Assembly (NCBI GenBank): GCA_001600055.1
Contig: BCIV01000002.1
Coordinates: 438,287-502,286, forward strand
From: Filobasidium wieringae
Taxonomy: Eukaryota; Basidiomycota; Tremellomycetes; Filobasidiales; Filobasidiaceae
Reading direction: 5' to 3'
DNA: 64,000 nt
A program made the position numbers and the translations under genes. Below the pieces are notes generated by a model. It made no database searches, was not told the DNA's origin, and saw only the letters and a list, made by a program, of their open reading frames with translations. Below are positions 48,908 to 58,335 of this stretch, in pieces; the stretch's first letter is position 1, and the number at the start of each line of letters is the position of its first letter.

Positions 48908-50437
48908 TCACATGACGACACACATCCTCCCACCCGTCTCATTCCCCTCTCGTTCCGCCCCCGCCCCCGCCCTCGCTTCCTCTTGCTCGTACCAAGCCTG
49001 CTCGCTCCGCATCTCTTCATAAGTAAGCATCCGACCGGGCGGTGCGGGAGGGGGACGATCGTCCCTCCCGCTCATCCCACCCAGCTCGACCAACTGGTGG
49101 TAATGACCCCGCGCCTGTCCCGTCGTCGCCCCGTCTTCATCTTCGTCCTCATCTTCATGGTCGGAATCGGAATCGGCATCGTCGAATAACAAGTCATCGA
49201 TCTCGACCAGCTCGAACCCCGACGTAGCGTTGTAGGGGGGTGGAGGAGGGGGGGATCGATTGCCGTACTCGATCCTCGTATAGTTGGGTAACTCCTGAGG
49301 GGGGGTTCGAGCGGGGGTCCTGGGGGGCGCGATTTCGGTAGCGCTGGGTTGAACGAGGAGGCTCCCTACCGGAGGGTAAACGGGAGGATGGGGGTTCGAC
49401 CTCCTCAACTCCCTCTCCCTCGCTTCCCTCTCCCTCTCTCCCCTCGCCTCGGTCTCCCACTGAACGATCTGCGCGGCCCTACAGACGGCTTCCCTCTCCT
49501 CCCTCTCCCTCCCCTCCCTCGCCCTCCTCTCCGCCTCCTCCCTCATCCTGTTCCTCTCCGCCACCCTCCTCCTCTGTTCCAAGGACCGACGAACCTCCCT
49601 CTCCTCCTGAGCGGCGAACCGGGCGTCCCACGTCCGATCGATGATCTGCCAATCCTTTAGCTGGCGGAAGCGAGGTTCAGTCTCGGACAGGCGGGAGCGA
49701 TAACGTTGGATGAATTCCGGATAGAGGGGTTCGGTTCGCGTCAAGTGGTCCGGGTCGGTGTATCCTCTCCTCTTCGTCCTGGTCGTCGTCTCCGCGGGAA
49801 CGTGAACGTGAACGTGAACGTGAACGTCCTCCATAGGTCCCGGTCCAACAGGGTGAACCCTCCCCTCCCCCCTCTCCTGCTCCATCTCTCCAACCCTACC
49901 CAAAGCCCTCCCCTCAACCGCACCCATCCCCTCAACCGCACCCCTCCCCCTCCCCCTCGTAAAAGTGGCAGCAAACGGTTCCCACCCATCCAAAGCGGCG
50001 TACCAATCCCCCAAAACCCCTCGGGCCCATTCACCCGTGACCCCCGCGAGCTCGGATCGGGCTCGGGAACGTCTGAGCGTGTTCATGTAGGAGATCCGGG
50101 CGTGGCGTTCTGCCAGGAAGATGGGGAGGGAGAACCCGCCCGCTCGATCGAGGTCGGTTCGTCGGGTCCGGTCCAGCGCTTCCCTGATCCTTGATTCTCG
50201 GGGGCTCGCATCTCCACCCCCATCCCCACCTCGACCCCCAGCCCGACCCCGAGTTCGAGCTCGACCGCGACGCCGAAGACAAACCAACCTCCCAAACCTG
50301 CCCCCTACCACCTCCCTGCCACCCCTGGGGCCGGCCCTGAATCGTTCTCCCCCGAAAGAAGGGGTGTGCGGGGAGAAGAGCTCGTTCAGCCGGTTGAGGT
50401 GGGTCAGACGGACTTGATCCGGCAGGGGGAGGTGCAT
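48908..50437 (-). CDS. Unknown low-complexity protein ending in a CaaX box
   Basis: A single open frame of 509 residues starting at a real ATG (50437). The protein is rich in Arg, Glu, Gly and Pro. A basic Gly/Arg section comes first, then a His-Val dipeptide run (VHVHVHVHV, encoded by a hexanucleotide repeat near 49798-49827), and then a long Arg/Glu helix (about residues 290-370) that should form a coiled coil. A Pro-rich linker with PPPPPP and an acidic DSDSDHEDEDEDED patch follow. The last four residues are CVVM, a good CaaX prenylation signal with Met at the end, which favours farnesylation. No known domain is recognised. The DNA is very GC-rich with a purine-rich coding strand. Confidence 0.6.
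   Translation of the reverse strand: MHLPLPDQVRLTHLNRLNELFSPHTPSFGGERFRAGPRGGREVVGGRFGRLVCLRRRGRARTRGRAGGRGGDGGGDASPRESRIREALDRTRRTDLDRAGGFSLPIFLAERHARISYMNTLRRSRARSELAGVTGEWARGVLGDWYAALDGWEPFAATFTRGRGRGAVEGMGAVEGRALGRVGEMEQERGEGRVHPVGPGPMEDVHVHVHVHVPAETTTRTKRRGYTDPDHLTRTEPLYPEFIQRYRSRLSETEPRFRQLKDWQIIDRTWDARFAAQEEREVRRSLEQRRRVAERNRMREEAERRAREGREREEREAVCRAAQIVQWETEARGEREREARERELRRSNPHPPVYPPVGSLLVQPSATEIAPPRTPARTPPQELPNYTRIEYGNRSPPPPPPYNATSGFELVEIDDLLFDDADSDSDHEDEDEDEDGATTGQARGHYHQLVELGGMSGRDDRPPPAPPGRMLTYEEMRSEQAWYEQEEARAGAGAEREGNETGGRMCVVM
49798..49827. repeat. Short hexanucleotide tandem repeat inside a coding region
   Basis: About five copies of GAACGT on the plus strand encode the alternating Val-His run on the minus strand. 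It is a likely length-variable microsatellite. Confidence 0.6.
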
Positions 50438-50516
50438 GGGGGATCCTGCGTTGGAGTCCGATTCCGACTCCGATTCCGTGTCCGATGACAGGTCGAGGGG
50501 GATGGTCTATCAGGGG

Positions 50517-51650
50517 TCAGACCATGATCAGGACCCTCCTATCCTCGCATCCACGACCCAACGAAAGGACCGCCGGACTGACCAATTCCAAAACCCTCCT
50601 CTCTTCGTTCTCATCCTCATCCTCATCCTGGTCGTCGTCGTCGTCGTCATCGCTGTCACTGATCATCTGCACATCCCACCCGATCAGATCCCTGACGACC
50701 CCTTCGTCCTGCTCATCCCCTTCCATCCCGCGTTCATATTCATATTCATGTTCACGCCCGCCTGATCGGATTGAACATCCCCCCCTACCCAGAGTTTCGA
50801 AGACTTCGGGAGAACCGAGGTGTTGCAGGCCAGTTGTCAGTTCGGAGATGGTCGGTCGGAGTTGTCTCTGCGTCGGCGCAGGGGTGGGACTGAGGATTAT
50901 GGGGGGCAGGAGGTTCAGCTGGATTGGGTTCTGCTGGACGGCGGAGTCATGGGAGTCGAGGTCAGGGGCTGTGTGTGGAAGAAAGTAGATAAGAGGGGGG
51001 TGACTCACGTGGAACTTGTACTTGTCTTCGTTCTCCCTCGCTCTTGATCTCGCTCTCTCCCTCTTCTTCTCGGTAAGGACGGTGAACCGACTCATCTCCC
51101 TCGCACCAGCGCCCCTCTCCATCTCGCTCGAATCACTCTCGTTATCAGCCTCGCTCTCCTCCTCCGTCGTCTCCCCCTCGACCGTGACGATCCCCCTGGG
51201 TGAGTGGAAAGCCGATCCCCCGTGCGTAGTCGACGCTCCGTGAGCGTCCCCGACGAGCGCACGTCCACGGTCCCTCGCGAACCGCACCAACGACCCGCTC
51301 TTGGGGAACCTCTCGAGCGTGGGCAGAGCCGAGGGAAGTGCGGGGGAAGGCGGGAAGAGCGTGGATTCGAGTGTGCTCAGCTCGAGCTCCCTCTCTTCGT
51401 CCGAGTCCGGCTCGGGAGGAGCAGCAGCAGCAGCAGCAGCAGCAGTGCTGATAATGGGAGTCCGTGTCCGTGTGCGGGTGCGTGGACGGGGACGTGCGGG
51501 TCGACGTGATGGATGAGGTCCTTTCGATCTGCTCGGCTTCGTTGTGGACGCTACTACGGTGCACTCGAGTTTCCGCCTGACCGAGCGAGAGTGACCGTCC
51601 GTGGAATCGGGAAACTTTCGTTTGAGTGAAGGCCGTGAAGGAGGATGCAT
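50517..51650 (-). CDS. Unknown acidic, disordered protein
   Basis: The frame from ATG 51650 to the stop at 50517 is open throughout. An internal 75-nt stretch (50934-51008) has a GTGAGT donor, a CTGAC-like branch site and a CCAG acceptor and is probably an intron, leaving exons 51009-51650 and 50517-50933 (352 residues). The N-terminus is basic (LKRKFPDS, VRRKLE, Arg-Thr repeats) and could be a nuclear signal. An Ala-8 run (encoded by a GCA-type trinucleotide repeat near 51419-51444), acidic patches and a near-terminal poly-Asp stretch follow. A moderately hydrophobic block (QLNLLPPIILSP, then ISELTTGLQHLGSPEVFETLG) is the only part that looks ordered. No family was recognised. The stop lies 79 bp from the start of the neighbouring gene. 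Confidence 0.55.
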   Translation of the reverse strand: MHPPSRPSLKRKFPDSTDGHSRSVRRKLECTVVASTTKPSRSKGPHPSRRPARPRPRTRTRTRTPIISTAAAAAAAAPPEPDSDEERELELSTLESTLFPPSPALPSALPTLERFPKSGSLVRFARDRGRALVGDAHGASTTHGGSAFHSPRGIVTVEGETTEEESEADNESDSSEMERGAGAREMSRFTVLTEKKRERARSRARENEDKYKFHVSHPPLIYFLPHTAPDLDSHDSAVQQNPIQLNLLPPIILSPTPAPTQRQLRPTISELTTGLQHLGSPEVFETLGRGGCSIRSGGREHEYEYERGMEGDEQDEGVVRDLIGWDVQMISDSDDDDDDDQDEDEDENEERRVLELVSPAVLSLGRGCEDRRVLIMV

Positions 51651-52042
51651 CGTTGTTCACTGATCACTGATCGCGCTGATAGAGTTTAGCGTTCAGATCT
51701 GATCTGATCTGGTTGCAAGTGCAGTGTCACCGCTGATCGCTGATCGCTGATCGTCCTTTGTATGGAAACTTCTGACAACCATGAAACGTAGCACGTAGCA
51801 ACGCAGCACAGCTCTCCCTCTCTCCCTCTCACTGGGAATTACCACAATCAGCTCACCCCCCCCAGATCCCTCGAGATCGTCACCCACATCACCTTTCCAA
51901 ACAACGTAACCCGTTCCTAGATCCGCGTCACGCTACACGCACCGCCCACACGCGAGCGACGAGACTGATCTCCGGCAATCCCCTCATCAATGCTTCATCG
52001 CTTCATGTTCACGCTCACATTCATCAATCGCTCTTCTCAACT
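51651..52042. other. Intergenic region with clustered CTGAT/GATC tandem repeats
   Basis: 392 bp upstream of the acidic-protein gene and downstream of the HDAC-Tpt1 gene. Between 51660 and 51755 the sequence repeats CTGATC-like units: TCACTGATCACTGATCGCGCTGAT, then ATCTGATCTGATCTGG, then three CGCTGAT units at 51731-51751. No gene is seen. Confidence 0.45.
51660..51755. repeat. Cluster of short CTGAT(C) direct repeats
   Basis: At least eight copies of CTGAT within about 95 bp, in three tandem groups, immediately upstream of the ATG at 51650 on the minus strand. They could bind a factor or simply be unstable simple-sequence DNA. Confidence 0.5.
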
Positions 52043-55000
52043 CTACAAGTTCAACCGGATCATCCCCTCCTTCCTCACGACCTCCACATCATTCCCATCC
52101 TCGAAAACGACCTCGTCCCAGAACCGAACCCCTCCTCCCCTTTTCCCCCGTTTACTCGTGCTCGTCTTGACCTCGTCCACGGGCACGTTCACGGGCACGT
52201 TGACGTCCACGTTCCCGTCCACGTTCCCGTCCATGGGGTCTTCCCCTGTCCCCGTCACGCCCGCCGTCACGGGTTCCACGACGCTGACACTACCGGGGAT
52301 GACCTCCTTCCGAACGAGGACGACCCGTCTAAAGTACTTGCTCGGGATGAACCCGTCCTCGTCCCCCGGAATGAGGACGACCCCGTTCGTACTGACGTAA
52401 ACGTGAAACCCATCCCGGATCAAACTCGGGAAATCCAGGTAGATGAACAGGCTCGAGTTCGTCCTCGGTCCTGCAGAACCAGCGTCGTCGTCGTCGTCGT
52501 GAAGCGCTGTCGGTCAGCGTCTGCGCTCGCTCATCACCCCGCTCAGACCTCGGGACTCACCGCTCTTGGCGCCCTCCCTAGCGACGGCCAGATGGACATG
52601 TAACCTGCCCATCCTGCCCAACCCCTTCTCCCTGATCCCCTCCCAAACCTCACTCCGAGTCCCATGCACGAGTTCCCCCACCCGCTTCCTCCCCTCCCCC
52701 TCCGGATCGTCCAGGACTCGCTCGAGATGGTCGCTCGAGACGGTCACGATCGAATGACCCTGAGCGGCCCGGATGAGATATTCCCCCCCGCCACCGTCTT
52801 GCACCCCGGCCAATCGTTCTTCCTCATTCCCGAACCGATCCCCAAGAACGGGATCGTACCCCTGCCCTTCATTCACGACGGGCGGCGCATCCATCGCCAC
52901 GATCTCCCCCTGTACCCACCCCTGACCCAACTTGACCCCCTTCTTGAGTGGATAAACCGGTCGACCGGAAGAAGTATCCCTCCCATACTGCAGCGTGAAT
53001 CGTTGTTTGGCGTTGGACCGGACCAGGTGGGATAGGTAGGAGAACGAGATGGGTTGGAGTTTAGGATGGTTGAGCTGTCACGTGTACGTCGATCGATCAG
53101 TCCCAGGTAGCTCACTCGACGCCACACGCCACACGCCACGCGCCACGCGCCGACTCACCAAATCCAAACACCTCACGAACCCGTCCTTCCTGATGGGCAA
53201 CCTCTCCTTCTCCGCCCCATGTCTGAGCAGATAAGCGAGCGTCTTGGAGTACCGGACCTCTTCCGGATCCTTCTCCAGTCCTCTCAGCTTCGGGGTGGCC
53301 GCGGTCGACGGCTGGTCGGTGGGTGAGACGAGGTGGGATGGGGGGGAGGTGACGGTCTTGATGGGCGTACGGGAAGGAGTCCACGGTTCCTTCTTCGTCC
53401 GTTCTCGAAGCGTCATACGTGGTGTCGTCGCTGTCGTCGATCCTGTAGATACGGGGGAAGGGACGGAAACGCCATGCGATTCGAATCGTTCCAACAACGC
53501 TCGAGTTCGAGTGAGATGAGGGGTGGTCCCGTCGAGAGGTAACAAGCCTCCCTTTCTATTCCGTCTCGAAATCTTCTCTAGCTATCGTACCGCGACCCTT
53601 TCTCTCAGCCTCTCTTCTTCCCTTCTCACGACCATCCAACTCACCATCCCCAAGCTTTCTTCGCTCCACCACCCCTCGCTGCCCTCCCTCTCCTCAAAGA
53701 ACCCGGCGACATGTCCCATAGCCGCGCTCGTAAGCGCCTTGTCGCTATACCCTCCCTCGAGGACCGAGATCACTTTCCCCCCCGCGTGTCGGTCGGCGAA
53801 ACGACGGATCGCTCGGGTATATTGGGAGAAGAACGAGGTCTGTCGGAAAACGGTTTCGAACGTTCAGAGCATGTCCCGCGGTGGATAACGAGACGAGATG
53901 AACCGAGACTTACCGGGACTCGTCGACCGTGTCTCTGCATAGCGTCGTACTCGTGCTCACAGGCGTCGAACCCGGCACTACAAACCGATCGTCACCCCAC
54001 ATCAACACCCTCCCTCACCCCGCGCTTACCCGCCGAGAACGGGATCACTCACCTGATGAATACCGTAGTCCGCTCAGGATCAGCCTCGGTCTCCCTCAAA
54101 AACCTCTCCGCGCTATCGAGCAGTTCAAGGTATTTCGGGTAGAGTCGATCGTAAAAGTCCGATTCCGACGTGTACGTATCGAGATGAACGTTATCGCTAT
54201 CGATCGGGATGGGAGATCAGCTCGGTTCTCAACACGCTCGAGCATCAGAGGCGGACTGGACTGACATGTATTGACCGTGCGCTGCGATCTTGACGCTAGC
54301 ATCCTTGATCAAATCGAGGTTCCCATCTTCACAGGGATAACTTTGCTGTCCGATCCCAGTCCTTTCAGATTTCCCCGTTTCTCGATCACGATTCCCCATG
54401 ACGACGTCGACTTACGATATCATGCACGCTCCCGTAAAACCCTTTCCACCCTCTCCCTCTCCTCCCACTCCTCGCCTCCTCGATCGTCATGACCCTCTCC
54501 GGCTTCCCGCCCTCTCTAAGCAGATCCTCCGCCCACCCCAGCTCGTTCAAGCCCATGACGATCTCCTGCGTCCCGTTCCCGTGGTGCAGATCGAAATCGA
54601 TGATGACCGCTCGATCTTGAGAATAAGTCTGGTGCGCGTGGAGGGAGGAGACGAGGAGGTTGTTGATGTAACAGAAACCCGAGGGGGTGGTAGGGCCGCA
54701 ATGATGGCCTGGAGGACGGATCGTACAGAACGCACCGGAGTACTTGGGGGTGGCGGTGGCGGTGGAGGAACAGATGAGGTCTACGGCTTGACAGACTGTT
54801 CTTACCTGAACGCGCGGGGGGGCCAGGTAAGGGGAACCGGGGTTCAGCTTTCGACATCTCTGTCTTTTTGATAGTAGCGAACGCATGACAGACTCACACA
54901 TCCTTCAATAGCTTCCACACTTCCGGGAGCTAGATAGAGATCGTTCTGGTTCAACTCGATCGTCTCTTCTTCCCTCGTTCCTCCTCCCCCCGTCCCAGCT

Positions 55001-55626
55001 TCCGGTCCGGAGAGGGTGAAGGAGGAAGGGATCTCGCATTCCCCCTTCTTGATCTTCTCCGGAGCCTCCAGAGCCCATCGGGTCAATTTCCTCAAGTACT
55101 CTGATCGAGGAAACAAGGTCGCGGGGCCGGAAGAGAGGGGGAGAGGGGGGGAAGGGTGTTCCGACGCTGGAGTGTGGATGATTTGGAGGGCCGGGTGAGT
55201 ATGGAGTAGACGTTCAGGACCGTTCGAGTTGAGAGGTACGGGCGGGACGTGGACGTAAGGAGAATCCATCGAGCTCAAGGTGGATTCCGAGCGGGGCGTA
55301 TCTTTCCGAGGAGTCGCCGTGGAGATGTTCAAATTCCCCAGTAAATCCGCGACATCCGGGGTCCGTTCCCTCTCCCTCGTTCGTTCCTCCTCAGCCGTAT
55401 CATCCTGCAAACCAAGCTCCTGCTTCACGGCGTCACCTTCCGAACCGGATTCTTCGAGATGAGCGATAGCAGCTGCCGCTCCGAGCAAGACGGCACGGAT
55501 CCGTTCGGGTCTTTCGTAGATATGAGCGGCGCTCTGGGTCCTTATCCATTTATGCTGGGCGCAAGCTGGTTGCAAGCACAGAGCGAGGGGTGAGGGTGTC
55601 GAGGAGGATGAGGAGGGGGAGGCCAT
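52043..55626 (-). CDS. HOS3/TPT1: Predicted fusion: Hos3-type histone deacetylase + tRNA 2'-phosphotransferase (Tpt1/KptA)
   Basis: Nine exons: 54898-55626, 54416-54805, 54266-54345, 54053-54196, 53914-53977, 53645-53839, 53159-53572, 52561-53074, 52043-52506. All are in phase and give 997 residues. Residues ~1-530 are a deacetylase: RPPGHHCGPTTPSGFCYINN, IIDFDLHHGNGTQ and SAGFDACEHE place the catalytic His pair and zinc ligands, and YSYPCE-like and EGGYS elements fit Hos3. A linker with MTLRERTKKEPW (Met587), a phrase I recall from Hos3 tails, leads without a stop into Tpt1 (~630-960): VRYSKTLAYLLRHG, EYLIRAAQGHSI, VHGT, GRLHVHLA and FHVYVSTNGVVL..DGFIPSKYF. Tpt1 removes the splice-junction 2'-phosphate from tRNA, giving ADP-ribose 1''-2''-cyclic phosphate. 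The key junction is a 72-nt intron (53573-53644). If it is not spliced, the HDAC ends at 53582 and Tpt1 could start at ATG 53416. Confidence 0.75.
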
Positions 55627-55658
<32 letters not shown>

Positions 55659-55992
55659 TGAATTCGCTGTGAATCCCTTTTCGAAGGATGAGAGAGAACC
55701 CGTTTTTGGTTGTTTACGAAGCCAAAGTTGCGAAAGTGAACGAACGAGCGGAAGCAAATTCGACCTAATTCGTCAACGAGCGAGCGAACGCACCGACTCG
55801 AAGCTTTTCAAACTGGAAACACTTTGACGGGAATTTCATTCGACAACCAGTCGATTCTTCAGTGAACGCTCGACTGATCCCCTTCGAACACCTCTGCATC
55901 GTATTCTCCTCGAAATTCCATCCAGCTGGCGGCCAACTTTGAAAGCTCTGTGCCGCTACGAGCCGAGTCACACCACCTCACCTCTCCCGGCT
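55627..55992. promoter_or_regulatory. Divergent promoter of HDAC-Tpt1 and ARG2, with (GTC)n tract
   Basis: 366 bp between two outward-facing starts. Directly before the HDAC ATG lies a tract of about ten GTC units (55627-55656, GAC on the coding strand), so the deacetylase leader would be (GAC)n. No other motif is claimed. Confidence 0.5.
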
Positions 55993-58105
55993 ATGAAAGT
56001 CCTGTCCCGTGTCTTTCCATCCAACGTATCCCAGCGACTTGGAGGTGTCGTTTCCAGGAGAAAGACGTTATCTGGGACGACTTACCGAATAGTAAGGACA
56101 TCATTTCCAATCTCTGCTGGCTGTGACGATACTAATGGGTTCGCTGCTGACGTGACTAGCCGAACCATCAACGTCATGTATCCAGCTCTGCTATCATCAA
56201 GAACGACAACGAGACCAATGTGAGCTCTCTTCTCTCTTCTTTCTCATCTCCTCGACTCGTTTTAATCAATCTATCGGCGATGTGCTACAGGACTTTGTCT
56301 TATCCCTCCTCCAAGCCGGCCCTTCTGCGAGGGACAGTAAAAAGTTCCTAGCTTCCTTCGGAGCCGGTCCTTCTCATACCCCTCCCAATCCCTCCCCATC
56401 CTCAAAACCTACGACGACTTCGAATCGAGAGATATCGCCTACCGATCCGTCCACCCCGACAAATACGGAAAACCCTATCGTCCTAGACGTCTTATCGCAC
56501 CACGCTCGTCGTCCAGCACTAGTCAAGATCCAGGGCCCATTCACCGACACGCAACTGGATTCCGTAGCGAAAGGTCTAGCCTATCTTCAGAAACTCGGTC
56601 TGGTCAGTGTCATCCTCGTAGATCGGGACGATATCGCTCTAGATCGACATGGTCGTCCCATGTGCGGGTCGGAAGCGAGGAGATTAGTATTGAGGGAGAT
56701 GGAGCGGACCGTCTCCTTCTTGGCCAAACATCGAGCGGGGGCTAGACCCATCTTGTCCACGGTGATAAGATCCCGACCGGTCCCTTCTTTCCGATCAAAC
56801 AACCCTTACTTGTCTCGACATGTCGAGGAGGAAGAGGAGGGACGTTCGTTCGAGACGTATGTCGAGGAAGAAGGTCTGGCTCATGTCAGACGGGCGGTGG
56901 AGGAAGGTGAAATCCCCGTCCTCATCCCCGTCGCGTTGGATCAAGGGTGCAAGTCTAACCTGATAGATGGGAATCTCGTCGTCAAGGCGCTGGCGGAATC
57001 GATGGGTCGATCGGGCAGGGATTTCGTCGCCGCTACCAAGGGGACAGGGACGGGCTCGGAAAGGGAAGACACGTCGATCGGGGACAAATCCCAGATCCCT
57101 CCTTCCTCCGATCTCACCCCCCTTCGACTGCTCATCATCAATAGGGAAGGAGGGATCCCATCCTACGCTCGATCGGGGATGCCCCATCTTTCCATAAACC
57201 TTCAGACAGAGTACGACTTTATCCAACGCAACTTCCTCGATCAATGGAACTCGACTCATCCTTCCGCCCTGTCCAACCTCACCCTCGCGAGGGATTGTCT
57301 GGAACACATGCCTCCCAGCGCTTCCGCCTTGATCGCCAGTCATAAATCCCCCGCGGCGCTGATAGCCAATCTGATAACGAACAAACCGGCATATTCGGCC
57401 AGTCTCCCTCACGCCCTGCTGGCAGAGGGGGAGGGCAAGATCACGCCTCACACGCCCACCTTGATTCGTAAAGGTCTACCGATCAGGATCATCAGGTCGT
57501 CCCGTGAGATCGACAAGGAAAAGATGAAACGTCTGTTGGAGAGGAGTTTCAATCGGGTCCTCGATGAAGGCCCGTTCTGGGCGAGGATGGAGGAGAGTTT
57601 GGATTTCGCCATCGTCGCGGGGGACTATGCTGCCGCCGCGATCTGCACGAACGAAGGGGGGCGAGACGATCCTCATGCCGCCCCGTCATGTTATTTGGAC
57701 AAGTTCGCCGTCTTGCCGTCCCATCAGGGAGACGGGACCGTGGATTTCCTCTGGGTCGCGTTGAGGGACGAGACGTTCGGTCTAGGGTTGAAGGACGCCG
57801 CCAACGCCAACGTGGGTTCCCTCTCCGGTGCGGGGGCCGGGAGAGATCTCGTCTGGCGATCACGAGCGGATAATCCGGTGAACAAATGGTACTACGAACG
57901 AAGCAATGGATTCGTGACGCTCGGCAATTGGAAGATGTTTTGGTGTGATGCAGAACAACGTATACGCGGGATGAAGTCGTCCACCGGGACGAGCGCTTCT
58001 CGCCGTGACAGAGGCATCCCAATAAGGGTGGTGGAGGACGAGGAAAGCGGTCGACTTTTGGAATGGGCCAAACATATAGAACCAATCCCATCAGCATGGC
58101 ATTGA
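55993..58105 (+). CDS. ARG2: Mitochondrial amino-acid acetyltransferase (acetylglutamate synthase)
   Basis: Three exons (55993-56091, 56160-56219, 56291-58105) give 657 residues. The N-terminus is short, basic and Ser/Arg-rich ([18 protein letters not shown]), as expected for a mitochondrial presequence. Next comes a degenerate amino-acid-kinase-like half ([44 protein letters not shown]). The C-terminal NAT domain has [42 protein letters not shown] and WKMFWC, all hallmarks of fungal Arg2. The enzyme makes N-acetylglutamate from glutamate and acetyl-CoA, the first step of arginine biosynthesis, and is usually feedback-inhibited by arginine. The downstream gene CRM1 converges on it. Confidence 0.93.
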
Positions 58106-58335
58106 ACACTGCATAGTCTGTAAAACCTTTGTAATCACGCGCTCGATGCGAATCAAGAGACCGAAAAAAAGGTTCATGCCGCCGAAATATGAGCACATCG
58201 AATGTCATGTCGTCATTATTGCTAGAATTCCGTATTGAGAAAAATGATACAGCGCGTAAGGGGAAGAAACACGTCATGAATGGCCGATGGCTGGTACCAA
58301 AGGCGCCTTGGCTCGAGAGCGATGCTCGACCATAC
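58106..58335. other. Convergent 3' region between ARG2 and CRM1
   Basis: 230 bp between two stops, presumed to contain both polyadenylation regions. No gene is seen. Confidence 0.4.

Noticed and set aside
53416..53584. Separate HDAC and Tpt1 genes (HDAC stop at 53582, Tpt1 ATG at 53416)
   Set aside because: Possible but less likely. The intervening Tpt1 frame is open and Hos3-tail-like, and a normal 72-nt intron joins the two in phase.
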